Below are positions 45,707 to 54,575 of a stretch of DNA of 64,000 nucleotides, piece after piece. A program made the position numbers and the translations under genes. The first letter of the stretch is position 1, and every line of letters starts with the position of its first letter. The stretch is from G965250275 sp965250275 (GTDB lineage: Bacteria; Pseudomonadota; Alphaproteobacteria; Rhodobacterales; Rhodobacteraceae), in contig OZ252297.1 of assembly GCA_965250275.1 (NCBI GenBank), forward strand, positions 3,038,001 through 3,102,000, given 5' to 3'. The notes beneath the pieces are model-generated. The model did no database searches, was not told the origin of the DNA, and saw only the letters and a list, made by a program, of their open reading frames with translations.

Positions 45707-46723
45707 TCAGCTTCCGCCCTTGGCTTCGTTGAGCGTGCTCACGACCAGATCGTACAGCTCTTGGGCAGGCATGCCTTGTGCTGTCATGTCGGCAATCCAC
45801 TTGTCGCGGATCGGATCTGCCGCCTTGGCCCGGAAATCGGCGATCACAGCTTCAGGGATCTCGACTTTCTGGACGCCTTTTTCCTCCAGCACGTCGTCCC
45901 AACGCTGCAGGAGCTCGGCGTAATTGGCGAGGTAATGCGCGATCGCCTCATCGATGCTTTCATCCAGCGCCGCGCGGTGCTCGTCGCTCAGGGCGTCATA
46001 GGCGTCGATGTTGACCACCACCGGGCAGTTTACGGTGCCCGGGTTAAGGTTGGCCGTCCACCAGTCGGCATTGTTGATCGTGCCGAAAGACAGATGCGCA
46101 TGCTGCGCAAAGGCCACCGTGTCAACCACACCGCTTTCCATCGCGTTGTAGGCTTCGGTTGCAGGCACGGAGGTCGGAACACCGCCAACTGCGCTGAACG
46201 CTTCGCCCAGTCCCCCGGTCGCCCGCACACGCATACCGTCGAAATCGGCCAGCTCATCACGCGGGTCGCCGGTGCCGACAAGGTTGTACTGTGGCATCGG
46301 GCTGGTCATCAGCAGACGGGCATTCCACTGCGCCATCTCGTCCTGTACCGCGGGGTGGTCGTAAACCGCATGGCTGATCGCAACTTCCTGCTCCAGATTT
46401 TCCACGCCCAGGAACGGCAGCTCCAGAACCGTGATCGCGCGGTTTTTGTCGCGGTGGTAGCCTGCACAGAACTGTGCGACTTCGAAAGCGCCGATGCTGA
46501 TCCCATCGAGGTTTTCACGCGGCTTGGACAGCCCGCCGTAGCTGACATTGATGGTAAAATCGCCACCCGTCTTTTCGCTGACAAGCTCAGCCAGTTTTTC
46601 TACATGCTCGGTGAACGCGCGGCGTTTGCCCCAGACCGAGGCGTTCCACTCCGTTGCTGCGGCTTCGGCCACAAACGCAACACTGATGGCCGCCGCGGCG
46701 GCACCGGTTAGGTACTTTTTCAT
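45707..46723 (-). CDS. TRAP substrate-binding protein (second system)
   Basis: This 338-residue DctP-type periplasmic protein has a Sec signal peptide ending near AEAAA (about residue 23), unlike the Tat-exported protein of the first system. The mature chain keeps the TRAP pattern: a GAFEVAQFCAGY segment near 77-88 and MRVRATGG near 162, where the conserved Arg binds a carboxylate. The substrate is therefore probably an organic acid but cannot be named. The ATG at 46723 is chosen because it starts the signal peptide; the frame runs further to 46972. Confidence 0.9.
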   Translation of the reverse strand: MKKYLTGAAAAAISVAFVAEAAATEWNASVWGKRRAFTEHVEKLAELVSEKTGGDFTINVSYGGLSKPRENLDGISIGAFEVAQFCAGYHRDKNRAITVLELPFLGVENLEQEVAISHAVYDHPAVQDEMAQWNARLLMTSPMPQYNLVGTGDPRDELADFDGMRVRATGGLGEAFSAVGGVPTSVPATEAYNAMESGVVDTVAFAQHAHLSFGTINNADWWTANLNPGTVNCPVVVNIDAYDALSDEHRAALDESIDEAIAHYLANYAELLQRWDDVLEEKGVQKVEIPEAVIADFRAKAADPIRDKWIADMTAQGMPAQELYDLVVSTLNEAKGGS

Positions 46724-47219
46724 AGATCTCACTCCCTTGATGCGCCCTGTTTGCGGGCGGCTTGACCGGAAAGCTAGCGCGCTACCTGTCCGGTGCCAAC
46801 CCCCGTCCGTGGCGCTGATTTTGGCGTCCATTTCGGGCGACTCACCCGGGTGCGCCAGCGCCCTGTTGATGTGGGAAAACCGGCGATCCGGCCAAGACCG
46901 AAACAAAATGTCACACCGGCGGTACGCACAATTTTGCGGCGTTTTACAAACAAGCCGGTCACGCCGCTTCACGAAGCGCTCACGAAGTTGACAGGCAATG
47001 CCCTAACGTCAAAGGGGTTTTTCCGTGCCGCGCGTCCTTGAATTTACAAAACTAACTGGAAAATCGAAAAGTCTTTACAAGCAAATCGTTTGTTTACGGT
47101 ATCTTATTTCATAATTTTCAAATCGGAGTAGTATTTGTGCTGGTGGGGAGGCCTGTCTCCTGCAGCAATACCGGGCCGGAAGGTCCAGCGAAGTCAATGT
47201 CAGAGGGAGGAGCCTCTTC
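46724..47219. promoter_or_regulatory. 496 nt divergent regulatory region before acs and TRAP 2
   Basis: The region separates divergent dctP and acs and has no convincing gene. Bases 47041-47140 are strongly AT-rich compared with the rest of the window and probably hold the acs promoter, for example TTTACA near 47075 with AT-rich sequence 17 nt on. The hexamer AAATCG occurs at 47061, 47083 and 47120, a possible activator site. The last 80 nt form a GC-rich leader ending in GGGAGGAG before the acs ATG. Confidence 0.45.
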
Positions 47220-49193
47220 ATGTCAAATGCCGATCAACACGACGCCACGAGTCACGCAACCTATCCGCCCAGTGCTGAAACGGTCGCGCACGCTCATGTC
47301 GACGAGGCCAAGTATGACGCGATGTATGCTGCGTCGATCGCTGATCCGGAGGCATTCTGGGGTGAGCATGGCAAGCGGCTCGACTGGATTAAGCCCTACA
47401 CTCAGGTCAAGGACGTCAATTACGACTTTGGCAATGTGAGCATCAACTGGTTCGCCGATGGCACACTGAACGTTGCGGCCAATTGCATCGACCGGCATCT
47501 GGACACGCGCGGCGATCAGACCGCTATTTTATTCGAGCCCGACGACCCTGCGGGCGAAACACAGCACATCACTTACAAGCAGCTGCATGTAAGCGTCTGC
47601 AAAATGGCCAATATTCTGCAGACCATGGGTGTCCGGAAAGGTGATCGCGTAATCATCTACATGCCGATGATCCCCGAAGCGGCCTTTGCGATGCTGGCCT
47701 GCGCCCGTATTGGCGCGATCCACTCCGTTGTTTTTGCAGGGTTCTCTCCTGACGCTCTTGGCGCGCGGGTCAACGGCTCTGACGCCAAGGTTGTCATCAC
47801 GGCGGACTACGCCCCTCGCGGTGGACGCGAAACCCCATTGAAATCAAACGCAGATGCCGCGCTGCTGCATTGCAAGGACAGCGTGAAATGCCTGGTGGTG
47901 AAGCGGACCGGCGGTCAGACTACCTGGGTGGACGGGCGCGACTATGACTATAATGAAATGGCGCTGGAGGCGGACGACTACAATCCGCCTGCGGAAATGA
48001 GCGCCGAGGACCCGCTCTTTATCCTTTACACCTCTGGATCCACGGGCCAGCCGAAAGGCGTGGTGCATACCACCGGCGGTTATCTGGTCTACGCCTCGAT
48101 GACCCATGAGATCGTGTTTGATTACCACGAAGGCGACATCTTCTGGTGCACCGCAGACGTGGGTTGGGTCACCGGACACAGCTACATTGTCTACGGTCCG
48201 CTGGCCAATGGCGCGACGACCCTTATGTTCGAAGGGGTACCCACCTACCCTGACGCGTCCCGCTTCTGGCAGGTGTGCGAGAAACACAAGGTCAATCAGT
48301 TCTATACCGCACCCACGGCGATCCGTGCGTTGATGGGTCAAGGCACTGAATTCGTGGAGAAATGCGACCTGAGCAGCCTGCGCATTCTGGGCACTGTGGG
48401 TGAACCCATCAACCCCGAAGCGTGGAACTGGTACAATGACGTGGTTGGCAAAGGGAACTGCCCGATCGTTGACACGTGGTGGCAGACTGAAACCGGCGGG
48501 CACCTGCTCACACCGCTGCCCGGCGCGCATGCCACCAAACCCGGCTCGGCGATGAAACCGTTCTTCGGCGTTCAGCCCGTGGTTCTGGATCCCCAGTCGG
48601 GCGAAGAAATCCATGCGTATCCGACCGAAGGCGTGTTGTGCCTCAAAGACAGCTGGCCGGGCCAGATGCGCACCGTCTGGGGCGATCATGAGCGCTTTGA
48701 GAAGACATATTTCTCGGACTACAAGGGCTACTACTTCTCCGGAGACGGGTGCAAACGCGACGAAGACGGGGACTACTGGATCACCGGACGCGTTGACGAT
48801 GTGATCAACGTCTCTGGCCACCGCATGGGCACCGCCGAGGTGGAAAGCGCGCTGGTGGCACACGCCTCCGTGGCCGAAGCCGCGGTGGTTGGCTATCCCC
48901 ACGAGATTAAAGGCCAGGGCATTTATTGCTACGTCACCCTGATGAACGGGGTCGAGGCCACGGACGACTTGCTCAAGGAGTTGCGCACCTGGGTTCGCAC
49001 CGAGATCGGGCCAATTGCCTCGCCCGATGTCATTCAGTGGGCCCCTGGTCTGCCTAAGACCCGGTCCGGCAAGATCATGCGCCGCATCCTGCGCAAAATT
49101 GCCGAGAATGACTTTGGCTCGCTGGGCGACACCTCTACACTGGCCGATCCTTCCGTTGTCGAAGACCTGATCGAAAACCGCGCGGGACGCTGA
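47220..49193 (+). CDS. acs: acetyl-CoA synthetase (AMP-forming)
   Basis: This 657-residue enzyme activates acetate to acetyl-CoA via acetyl-AMP, releasing AMP and pyrophosphate. The AMP-binding P-loop-like motif YTSGSTGQPKG is near residues 269-279, the WWQTETGG motif near 420-427, and the C-terminal catalytic segment TRSGKIMRRILRKI near 618 has the Lys that is commonly acetylated for regulation. A GGAGGAG ribosome-binding site precedes the ATG. The next gene, adk, starts 2 nt after the stop. Confidence 0.96.
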   Translation: MSNADQHDATSHATYPPSAETVAHAHVDEAKYDAMYAASIADPEAFWGEHGKRLDWIKPYTQVKDVNYDFGNVSINWFADGTLNVAANCIDRHLDTRGDQTAILFEPDDPAGETQHITYKQLHVSVCKMANILQTMGVRKGDRVIIYMPMIPEAAFAMLACARIGAIHSVVFAGFSPDALGARVNGSDAKVVITADYAPRGGRETPLKSNADAALLHCKDSVKCLVVKRTGGQTTWVDGRDYDYNEMALEADDYNPPAEMSAEDPLFILYTSGSTGQPKGVVHTTGGYLVYASMTHEIVFDYHEGDIFWCTADVGWVTGHSYIVYGPLANGATTLMFEGVPTYPDASRFWQVCEKHKVNQFYTAPTAIRALMGQGTEFVEKCDLSSLRILGTVGEPINPEAWNWYNDVVGKGNCPIVDTWWQTETGGHLLTPLPGAHATKPGSAMKPFFGVQPVVLDPQSGEEIHAYPTEGVLCLKDSWPGQMRTVWGDHERFEKTYFSDYKGYYFSGDGCKRDEDGDYWITGRVDDVINVSGHRMGTAEVESALVAHASVAEAAVVGYPHEIKGQGIYCYVTLMNGVEATDDLLKELRTWVRTEIGPIASPDVIQWAPGLPKTRSGKIMRRILRKIAENDFGSLGDTSTLADPSVVEDLIENRAGR

Positions 49194-49195
49194 AC

Positions 49196-49891
49196 ATGGA
49201 AACGGCGAACGCAGCAACAACAGTGGCGCCTTCCGCGGTGCTGATCCTGCTCGGGCCACCCGGCGCAGGCAAAGGCACACAGGCCCGTGTTCTCGAAAAT
49301 CGGTTTGGGCTGGTTCAGCTCAGCACCGGGGATCTGTTGCGCGCGGCTGTCGCTGCGGGCACCGACGCCGGCAAAGCGGCCAAGGCGGTGATGGAAGCCG
49401 GCGATCTGGTTTCCGACGAGATCGTCATCGCAATCCTGCGCGACCGGCTGGACGAGCCGGATTGCGCACGCGGCGTGATCCTCGACGGCTTTCCCCGCAC
49501 CACGGTGCAGGCCGCCGCACTGGACGACTTGCTCCGCGAGCGGGGGCAGCGGATCAACGCCGCGATCAGCCTCGAGGTGGATGATCAGGCCATGATTGAG
49601 CGCATCTCGGGCCGGTACACCTGCGGGGCCTGCGGTGAAGGATACCATGATCAGTTCAAGCGGCCTGCGGTTGCCGGAACCTGTGACAAATGCGGCAGCA
49701 CCGAGATGAAACGACGCGCTGACGACAACGCGGAGACAGTGGCCAGCCGGCTTGACGCCTACCACGCGCAAACCGCACCCCTGATTACCTACTACGCGGA
49801 CCGCAATGTACTGGAGACGCTGCATGCGATGGGTGAGATCGACGCGATCTCGGCCGGTCTCACGCAGATCGTTGAACGTGCCATGCGGTAA
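49196..49891 (+). CDS. adk: adenylate kinase, zinc-type long form
   Basis: This 231-residue kinase interconverts AMP + ATP and 2 ADP. The P-loop GPPGAGKGTQ is near residues 20-29, and the AMP-binding DGFPRT near 101-106. The lid carries a zinc-type four-cysteine site, CGAC near 142 and CDKC near 162. The first 13 residues extend beyond the usual start. Its place 2 nt after acs suggests it recycles the AMP made during acetate activation. A second housekeeping adk near the ribosomal genes would be expected elsewhere. Confidence 0.94.
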   Translation: METANAATTVAPSAVLILLGPPGAGKGTQARVLENRFGLVQLSTGDLLRAAVAAGTDAGKAAKAVMEAGDLVSDEIVIAILRDRLDEPDCARGVILDGFPRTTVQAAALDDLLRERGQRINAAISLEVDDQAMIERISGRYTCGACGEGYHDQFKRPAVAGTCDKCGSTEMKRRADDNAETVASRLDAYHAQTAPLITYYADRNVLETLHAMGEIDAISAGLTQIVERAMR

Positions 49892-49956
49892 AACCCGAGC
49901 CGGGCTCTGACGGACGCACGGAGCCTTTCAAGTCCCGAAGAAAAGGAGGAACCGCC

Positions 49957-50241
49957 ATGGCGGACCAATCAACTCATGCCGATGACACGGCAGAAACTGA
50001 CAAAGGCTACTGGGCGGCAAACGTCCGGATGATCATCATCAGCCTCATCATCTGGGCGCTGGTTTCGTTCGGCTTCGGCATCCTGTTGCGGCCATTACTG
50101 TCCGGGATCTCGGTCGGCGGCACGGACCTGGGATTCTGGTTCGCGCAGCAGGGGTCCATCCTCGTCTTTCTGGCGATCATCTTTTTCTATGCCTGGCGCA
50201 TGAACAAAATCGACGTCGAGTTCGGCGTCGAAGAAAAGTAA
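49957..50241 (+). CDS. DUF4212 symporter small subunit
   Basis: This 94-residue protein has two hydrophobic helices (about residues 24-45 and 58-80). The family block FWFAQQGSILVFLAIIFFYAW, broken across the second helix, ends in the conserved RMNKID motif. DUF4212 proteins precede VC_2705-type sodium:solute symporters and are thought to be their small subunit. An AAGGAGGA-type site precedes the ATG. The symporter gene follows after 18 nt. Confidence 0.93.
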   Translation: MADQSTHADDTAETDKGYWAANVRMIIISLIIWALVSFGFGILLRPLLSGISVGGTDLGFWFAQQGSILVFLAIIFFYAWRMNKIDVEFGVEEK

Positions 50242-50259
50242 CGAAGGGACACCAGACCA

Positions 50260-52047
50260 ATGGATCAGTTTACCATTAACCTGCTGTTCGTAGGCGCGTC
50301 CTTTGCGCTCTACATCGGCATCGCGATCTGGGCCCGCGCCGGGTCCACATCCGAGTTCTACGCCGCCGGGCGCGGCGTGCACCCCGTCACGAACGGGATG
50401 GCCACAGCCGCCGACTGGATGTCGGCCGCATCGTTTATCTCGATGGCGGGCCTGATCGCCTTCACCGGCTACGACAATTCCTCTTTCCTGATGGGATGGA
50501 CCGGCGGCTATGTCTTGCTGGCCCTTTTGCTGGCGCCATACCTGCGCAAGTTCGGCAAGTTCACCGTATCGGAGTTCATCGGAGATCGGTTCTACTCAAG
50601 CACCGCGCGTATGGTCGCTGTGATCTGTTTGCTGGTGGCTTCCATCACCTACGTGATCGGCCAGATGCAGGGTGTCGGGATTGCCTTTGGACGCTTCCTT
50701 GAGATTGACGCCTTCTGGGGCCTGCTGATCGGAGCCTGTGTGGTCTTTGCCTATGCCGTTTTCGGCGGCATGAAAGGTGTGACCTACACACAAGTGGCGC
50801 AGTACTGTGTTCTGATCACGGCCTACACGATCCCGGCCGTCTTCATCTCGCTGCAACTGACTGGAAACCCGATCCCCGGGCTGGGTCTTTTTAGTACGGA
50901 CATCGCCAGCGGCGAGCCTCTGCTGCAAAAACTCGACCAGATCGTGACCGACCTTGGCTTCAAGGAGTACACGGCCGCGCACGGGTCCACGCTGAACATG
51001 GTGCTTTTCACGCTGAGTCTGATGATCGGCACAGCGGGTCTACCCCACGTCATCATGCGCTTCTTCACCGTTCCCAAAGTGTCTGACGCACGCTGGTCGG
51101 CCGGCTGGACACTGGTTTTCATCGCGCTTCTTTATCTGACGGCTCCGGCTGTTGGTGCGATGGCACGTCTGAACATCACCGACATGATGTGGCCGAACGG
51201 AACCCAGGGGGAAGCCGTGTCGGTTGAGCAGATCAACACCGATCCGCGCTATGACTGGATGGCCACGTGGCAGAAGACCGGTCTGCTGGACTGGGAAGAC
51301 AAGAACGGCGACGGCAAAATCCAGTACTACAACGACGCCTCTCCGGCGATGCAGGAACGGGCCGAAGCCGCGGGCTGGGTTGGCAACGAGCTGACCAAGT
51401 TCAACCGCGACATCCTGGTTCTGGCCAACCCGGAAATCGCCAACCTTCCGGGTTGGGTGATTGGTCTGGTGGCCGCAGGTGGTCTGGCCGCAGCTCTGTC
51501 CACGGCGGCGGGTCTGTTGCTGGCGATCTCGTCGGCGGTCAGTCATGACCTGCTGAAAGGTCAGTTGACCCCCAACATGTCCGAGGCGAACGAGCTTATG
51601 GCGGCACGGATTTCGATGGCGGCTGCCATTGTGGTCGCAGTGCTGTTGGGGCTCAATCCACCAGGCTTTGCGGCGCAAACCGTTGCCCTTGCCTTTGGCC
51701 TTGCGGCTGCGTCCATCTTCCCGGCACTGATGATGGGGATCTTCTCCAAACGGATCAACAACGTGGGTGCCGTGGCTGGGATGCTGGCGGGTCTGACCGT
51801 GACGCTGCTTTACATCTTCCTGCACAAGGGCTGGTTCTTTATCCCCGGAACCAACAGCTTCACCGATGCGGATCCCTTGCTGGGACCGGTCAAGTCGACC
51901 TCGTTCGGGGCGATCGGTGCCGCGATCAACTTCGGTGTGGCCTACGTGGTTGCCGGCATGACCAAGGAGACGCCACAAGAGATCAAGGATCTTGTGGAGA
52001 GTGTCCGGGTGCCCCGCGGTGCAGGTGCAGCGGCCGCCGATCATTGA
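50260..52047 (+). CDS. sodium:solute symporter, acetate-type (VC_2705 family)
   Basis: This 595-residue polytopic protein is an SSS-family symporter. The N-terminus has EFYAAGRGVHPVTNGMA near residues 33-49 and the first sodium-site region DWMSAASFISMAG near 55-67. It has an extra soluble loop near 300-390 with a DKNGDGKIQ EF-hand-like stretch, as in other VC_2705 members. Linkage to acs and DUF4212 points to acetate or another short carboxylate as substrate. It resembles ActP but is of the two-component type. Confidence 0.92.
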   Translation: MDQFTINLLFVGASFALYIGIAIWARAGSTSEFYAAGRGVHPVTNGMATAADWMSAASFISMAGLIAFTGYDNSSFLMGWTGGYVLLALLLAPYLRKFGKFTVSEFIGDRFYSSTARMVAVICLLVASITYVIGQMQGVGIAFGRFLEIDAFWGLLIGACVVFAYAVFGGMKGVTYTQVAQYCVLITAYTIPAVFISLQLTGNPIPGLGLFSTDIASGEPLLQKLDQIVTDLGFKEYTAAHGSTLNMVLFTLSLMIGTAGLPHVIMRFFTVPKVSDARWSAGWTLVFIALLYLTAPAVGAMARLNITDMMWPNGTQGEAVSVEQINTDPRYDWMATWQKTGLLDWEDKNGDGKIQYYNDASPAMQERAEAAGWVGNELTKFNRDILVLANPEIANLPGWVIGLVAAGGLAAALSTAAGLLLAISSAVSHDLLKGQLTPNMSEANELMAARISMAAAIVVAVLLGLNPPGFAAQTVALAFGLAAASIFPALMMGIFSKRINNVGAVAGMLAGLTVTLLYIFLHKGWFFIPGTNSFTDADPLLGPVKSTSFGAIGAAINFGVAYVVAGMTKETPQEIKDLVESVRVPRGAGAAAADH

Positions 52048-52097
52048 TCGGACAAGGCGCGTTCGGATAGTGTCCGGACCCGCCCAAGCATGAAATG

Positions 52098-52124
52098 GCT
52101 CCGCCCGGACTGACCGGGCGGAGC
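52098..52124 (+). terminator. strong hairpin after the symporter gene
   Basis: A perfect 11 bp stem, GCTCCGCCCGG (52098-52108) and CCGGGCGGAGC (52114-52124) with a 5 nt loop, lies in the 99 nt gap before the DUF294 gene. There is no T tail, so it may be a partial terminator or mRNA-stabilising structure separating uptake genes from signalling genes. Confidence 0.6.
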
Positions 52125-52146
52125 AACACTGACAAAGGCGCCTCAG

Positions 52147-53973
52147 ATGATGACCCTCGCATCACAAGATCTGTCCCGCTTTCTGGCGTCTGTTCATCCT
52201 TATGACAGTTTGAACGCGGACGCGCTGACGCAGTTGACGTCGGAGGTCACCGTGCTTCCGGCTCCCGCGGGCACCCGGCTCTATACGTTCGGTGAGCGCC
52301 TTGAGGGGCTCTATCTCATCCATCACGGGGAAGTGGATGTCCGCGATGAGAGGGACAGTCCGATCTCGATCCTTGGACCGCAAAACTCATTCGGTGAGCG
52401 CGGTCTGCTGGCGGATGGACTGGCCCAATCCACGGCAAGCGCCACCATCGATACGCTTTTGATCCTGATCCCGAGATCAGTCTTTGCGCGGCTGTTGTCT
52501 GAGGAACCCGCCTTTTCCAAGTTTTTCGCGCGCGAACGGGCCGAGTCTGCGCCCGCAAACGATCTGGCCATGGCGCAGGTGGATACGTTCATGGCGCAGC
52601 CACCCGTGACGTGCGCGCCAGACACAACTGTGCGGGAGGCCGCAGATCTGATGCGGACGCACCATATCTCGTCCTTGTGCATCACCGAAGATGGGGCGTT
52701 GTCGGGGATCGTGACCTCCCGTGATCTCTCGGGCAAAGTTGTCGCCGGCGCCCTGCCCTACGACACGCCTGTTGAGCAGATCATGACCGCAAATCCCATG
52801 ACGCTGGGTCCGTCGGCCATCGGCTCCGATGTCCTGCATGCCATGATGGAACATCGCATCGGACATATCCCGATCACCGAGGGAGGCAAACTCACCGGGA
52901 TCGTGACCCAGACCGATCTGACCCGCTTTCAGTCGGTCAGCTCCGCTGAACTCGTGCGCCGGGTTGCCTCGGCAACGACCCCCGAGGACATGGCGCAGGT
53001 CACATCCGAGATTCCGCGCCTGCTGCTTCAGCTCACGGCCAGCGGAAATCGCCACGATGTCGTAACGCGGCTCATCACGGATGTGGCCGACACCGCCACG
53101 CGGCGCCTGCTGGCCCTTGCAGAAGAACAGCTCGGACCGCCGCCGGTGCCTTACTTGTGGCTGGCCTGCGGATCACAGGGGCGTCAGGAACAGACCGGCG
53201 TCTCCGATCAGGACAACTGTCTGATGCTCGATGACGCCGTGACCGAAGACCAGATGCCCTATTTCGAGCAGTTGGCGCGGCTGGTCTGTGATGGGCTGAA
53301 CACGTGCGGATACGTGTATTGTCCGGGTGACATGATGGCCACCAACCCGCGCTGGCGGCAGCCGGAGCGTGTCTGGCGCCAATACTTTGCCGGCTGGATT
53401 GCCAACCCGGATCCAGAGGCGCAAATGCTAGCAAGCGTGATGTTTGACCTGCGACCGATCGGTGGCGCTGCAAAAATGTTCGACGCCTTTCGCACAGAAA
53501 CACTGAAATCCGCGTCGCAGAATTCGATCTTTGTGGCTCATATGATCGCCAACTCACTGAAGCACGCGCCGCCCCTCGGCTTGTTGCGCGGTTTTGCCAC
53601 CATTCGAACCGCCGAACACCGCCACAGCCTCGACATGAAACTGAACGGTGTGGTCCCGATTGTTGATCTTGGCCGGGTCTATGCGCTGCAGGCCCATCTG
53701 CCCGAAGTCGGCACGCGCGCCCGGCTGCTGGCTGCGGAGAGTGCCGGTGTACTGAGTACCAGTGGCGGGCGTGAGCTGCGCGACGCCTATGACCTGATTG
53801 CAGAAACCCGGCTGAAACATCAGGCCGAGCAAATCCGGAGCGGTGGATCGCCGGACAACTACCTGGTCCCTGCCAGTCTGTCCGACTTTGAGCGAAGTCA
53901 TCTTCGCAACGCCTTTGTGGTGGTAAAAACGATGCAATCTGCGCTCGGACATGGGCGAGGCATGTTGAGTTAA
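52147..53973 (+). CDS. cNMP-binding/CBS/DUF294 nucleotidyltransferase-like signalling protein
   Basis: This 608-residue cytoplasmic protein has, in order, a cyclic-nucleotide-binding-like domain (about 15-130), two CBS domains (about 150-270), a DUF294 nucleotidyltransferase domain (about 310-430) and its C-terminal partner (about 460-600). The nucleotidyltransferase motif GSQGRQE...SDQDN near 342-357 resembles GlnD-type active sites. Such proteins are regularly linked to acetate symporters and to DnaQ-like exonucleases, as here. It may sense adenine nucleotides and modify a protein or nucleotide; target unknown. Confidence 0.88.
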   Translation: MMTLASQDLSRFLASVHPYDSLNADALTQLTSEVTVLPAPAGTRLYTFGERLEGLYLIHHGEVDVRDERDSPISILGPQNSFGERGLLADGLAQSTASATIDTLLILIPRSVFARLLSEEPAFSKFFARERAESAPANDLAMAQVDTFMAQPPVTCAPDTTVREAADLMRTHHISSLCITEDGALSGIVTSRDLSGKVVAGALPYDTPVEQIMTANPMTLGPSAIGSDVLHAMMEHRIGHIPITEGGKLTGIVTQTDLTRFQSVSSAELVRRVASATTPEDMAQVTSEIPRLLLQLTASGNRHDVVTRLITDVADTATRRLLALAEEQLGPPPVPYLWLACGSQGRQEQTGVSDQDNCLMLDDAVTEDQMPYFEQLARLVCDGLNTCGYVYCPGDMMATNPRWRQPERVWRQYFAGWIANPDPEAQMLASVMFDLRPIGGAAKMFDAFRTETLKSASQNSIFVAHMIANSLKHAPPLGLLRGFATIRTAEHRHSLDMKLNGVVPIVDLGRVYALQAHLPEVGTRARLLAAESAGVLSTSGGRELRDAYDLIAETRLKHQAEQIRSGGSPDNYLVPASLSDFERSHLRNAFVVVKTMQSALGHGRGMLS

Positions 53974-54025
53974 AGCGGTGCATGGGTGAGGAGATCCGTT
54001 TGCCGCGATAGGAATTGACGGGCAT

Positions 54026-54045
54026 TTCACGACCCGGCCCGTGAA
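54026..54045 (+). other. hairpin upstream of the 54054 ribosome-binding site
   Basis: A 6 bp inverted repeat, TTCACG (54026-54031) and CGTGAA (54040-54045), directly precedes the GGAGGAG site of the next gene. It could modulate translation of the downstream pair. Evidence is structural only. Confidence 0.3.
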
Positions 54046-54053
54046 GGAGGAGC

Positions 54054-54575
54054 ATGTTTCTTGAATTGATTGCCACGGTGTTTGCCGGATTGGCGGCGGC
54101 GGGTGTGATGATGCTGCTGGGTCGGTTGACCGGTGGACGGTTGCCGCGTTGGCTGACACCCGTGGCCGCAGGGCTGGCCATGATCGGCGTGACCATTGCC
54201 AGCGAGTATGGATGGTACAACCGAACCGTGTCCACGCTTCCCGAAGGGCTGACCGTCGCTGAGACTGTGGAGAAAACGGCCTTCTATCAACCATGGACCT
54301 ATCTTGTGCCCTACATCGACCGGTTCGTGGCGGTTGATGCAGGCACCCTGCGCTCGCACCCGGATGTCCCCGGACAACACATCGCTCAGCTTTACTTCTT
54401 TGGACGCTGGAGCCCTGTGACCGAGGTCCCGGTTCTGGTCGATTGTGACGGGTCCCGGCGTGCGGACCTGATGGACAACACCAGTTTTGGCGCAGACGGC
54501 GCGGTGCTCGACGTCGACTGGATCGCGGTCGACAGCGACGACCCGATCGTGGCGACGGTTTGCGAGGCAACATGA
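54054..54575 (+). CDS. hypothetical membrane-anchored protein in the acetate module
   Basis: This 173-residue protein is not recognised as a characterised family. Two hydrophobic segments lie at about residues 3-23 and 32-50, followed by a soluble domain of about 120 residues with one Cys pair (VDCDGSRR near 126 and a C-terminal VCEAT). A GGAGGAG site precedes the ATG. It overlaps the exonuclease gene by 4 nt, so the two products are probably made in equal amounts and may interact in the membrane. Confidence 0.68.
   Translation: MFLELIATVFAGLAAAGVMMLLGRLTGGRLPRWLTPVAAGLAMIGVTIASEYGWYNRTVSTLPEGLTVAETVEKTAFYQPWTYLVPYIDRFVAVDAGTLRSHPDVPGQHIAQLYFFGRWSPVTEVPVLVDCDGSRRADLMDNTSFGADGAVLDVDWIAVDSDDPIVATVCEAT

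Noticed and set aside
46793..47041. 82-residue + strand frame upstream of acs
   Set aside because: No ribosome-binding site and no family features; it lies in a promoter region.
47150..47219. CCGGAAGG in the acs leader, similar to the SRP RNA core
   Set aside because: The required AGCAG partner sequence and the surrounding helix are absent, so it is not a 4.5S RNA gene.
47844..49280. 478-residue open frame antisense to acs
   Set aside because: The acs frame has full family motifs; the antisense frame is a high-GC shadow with no recognisable domain.
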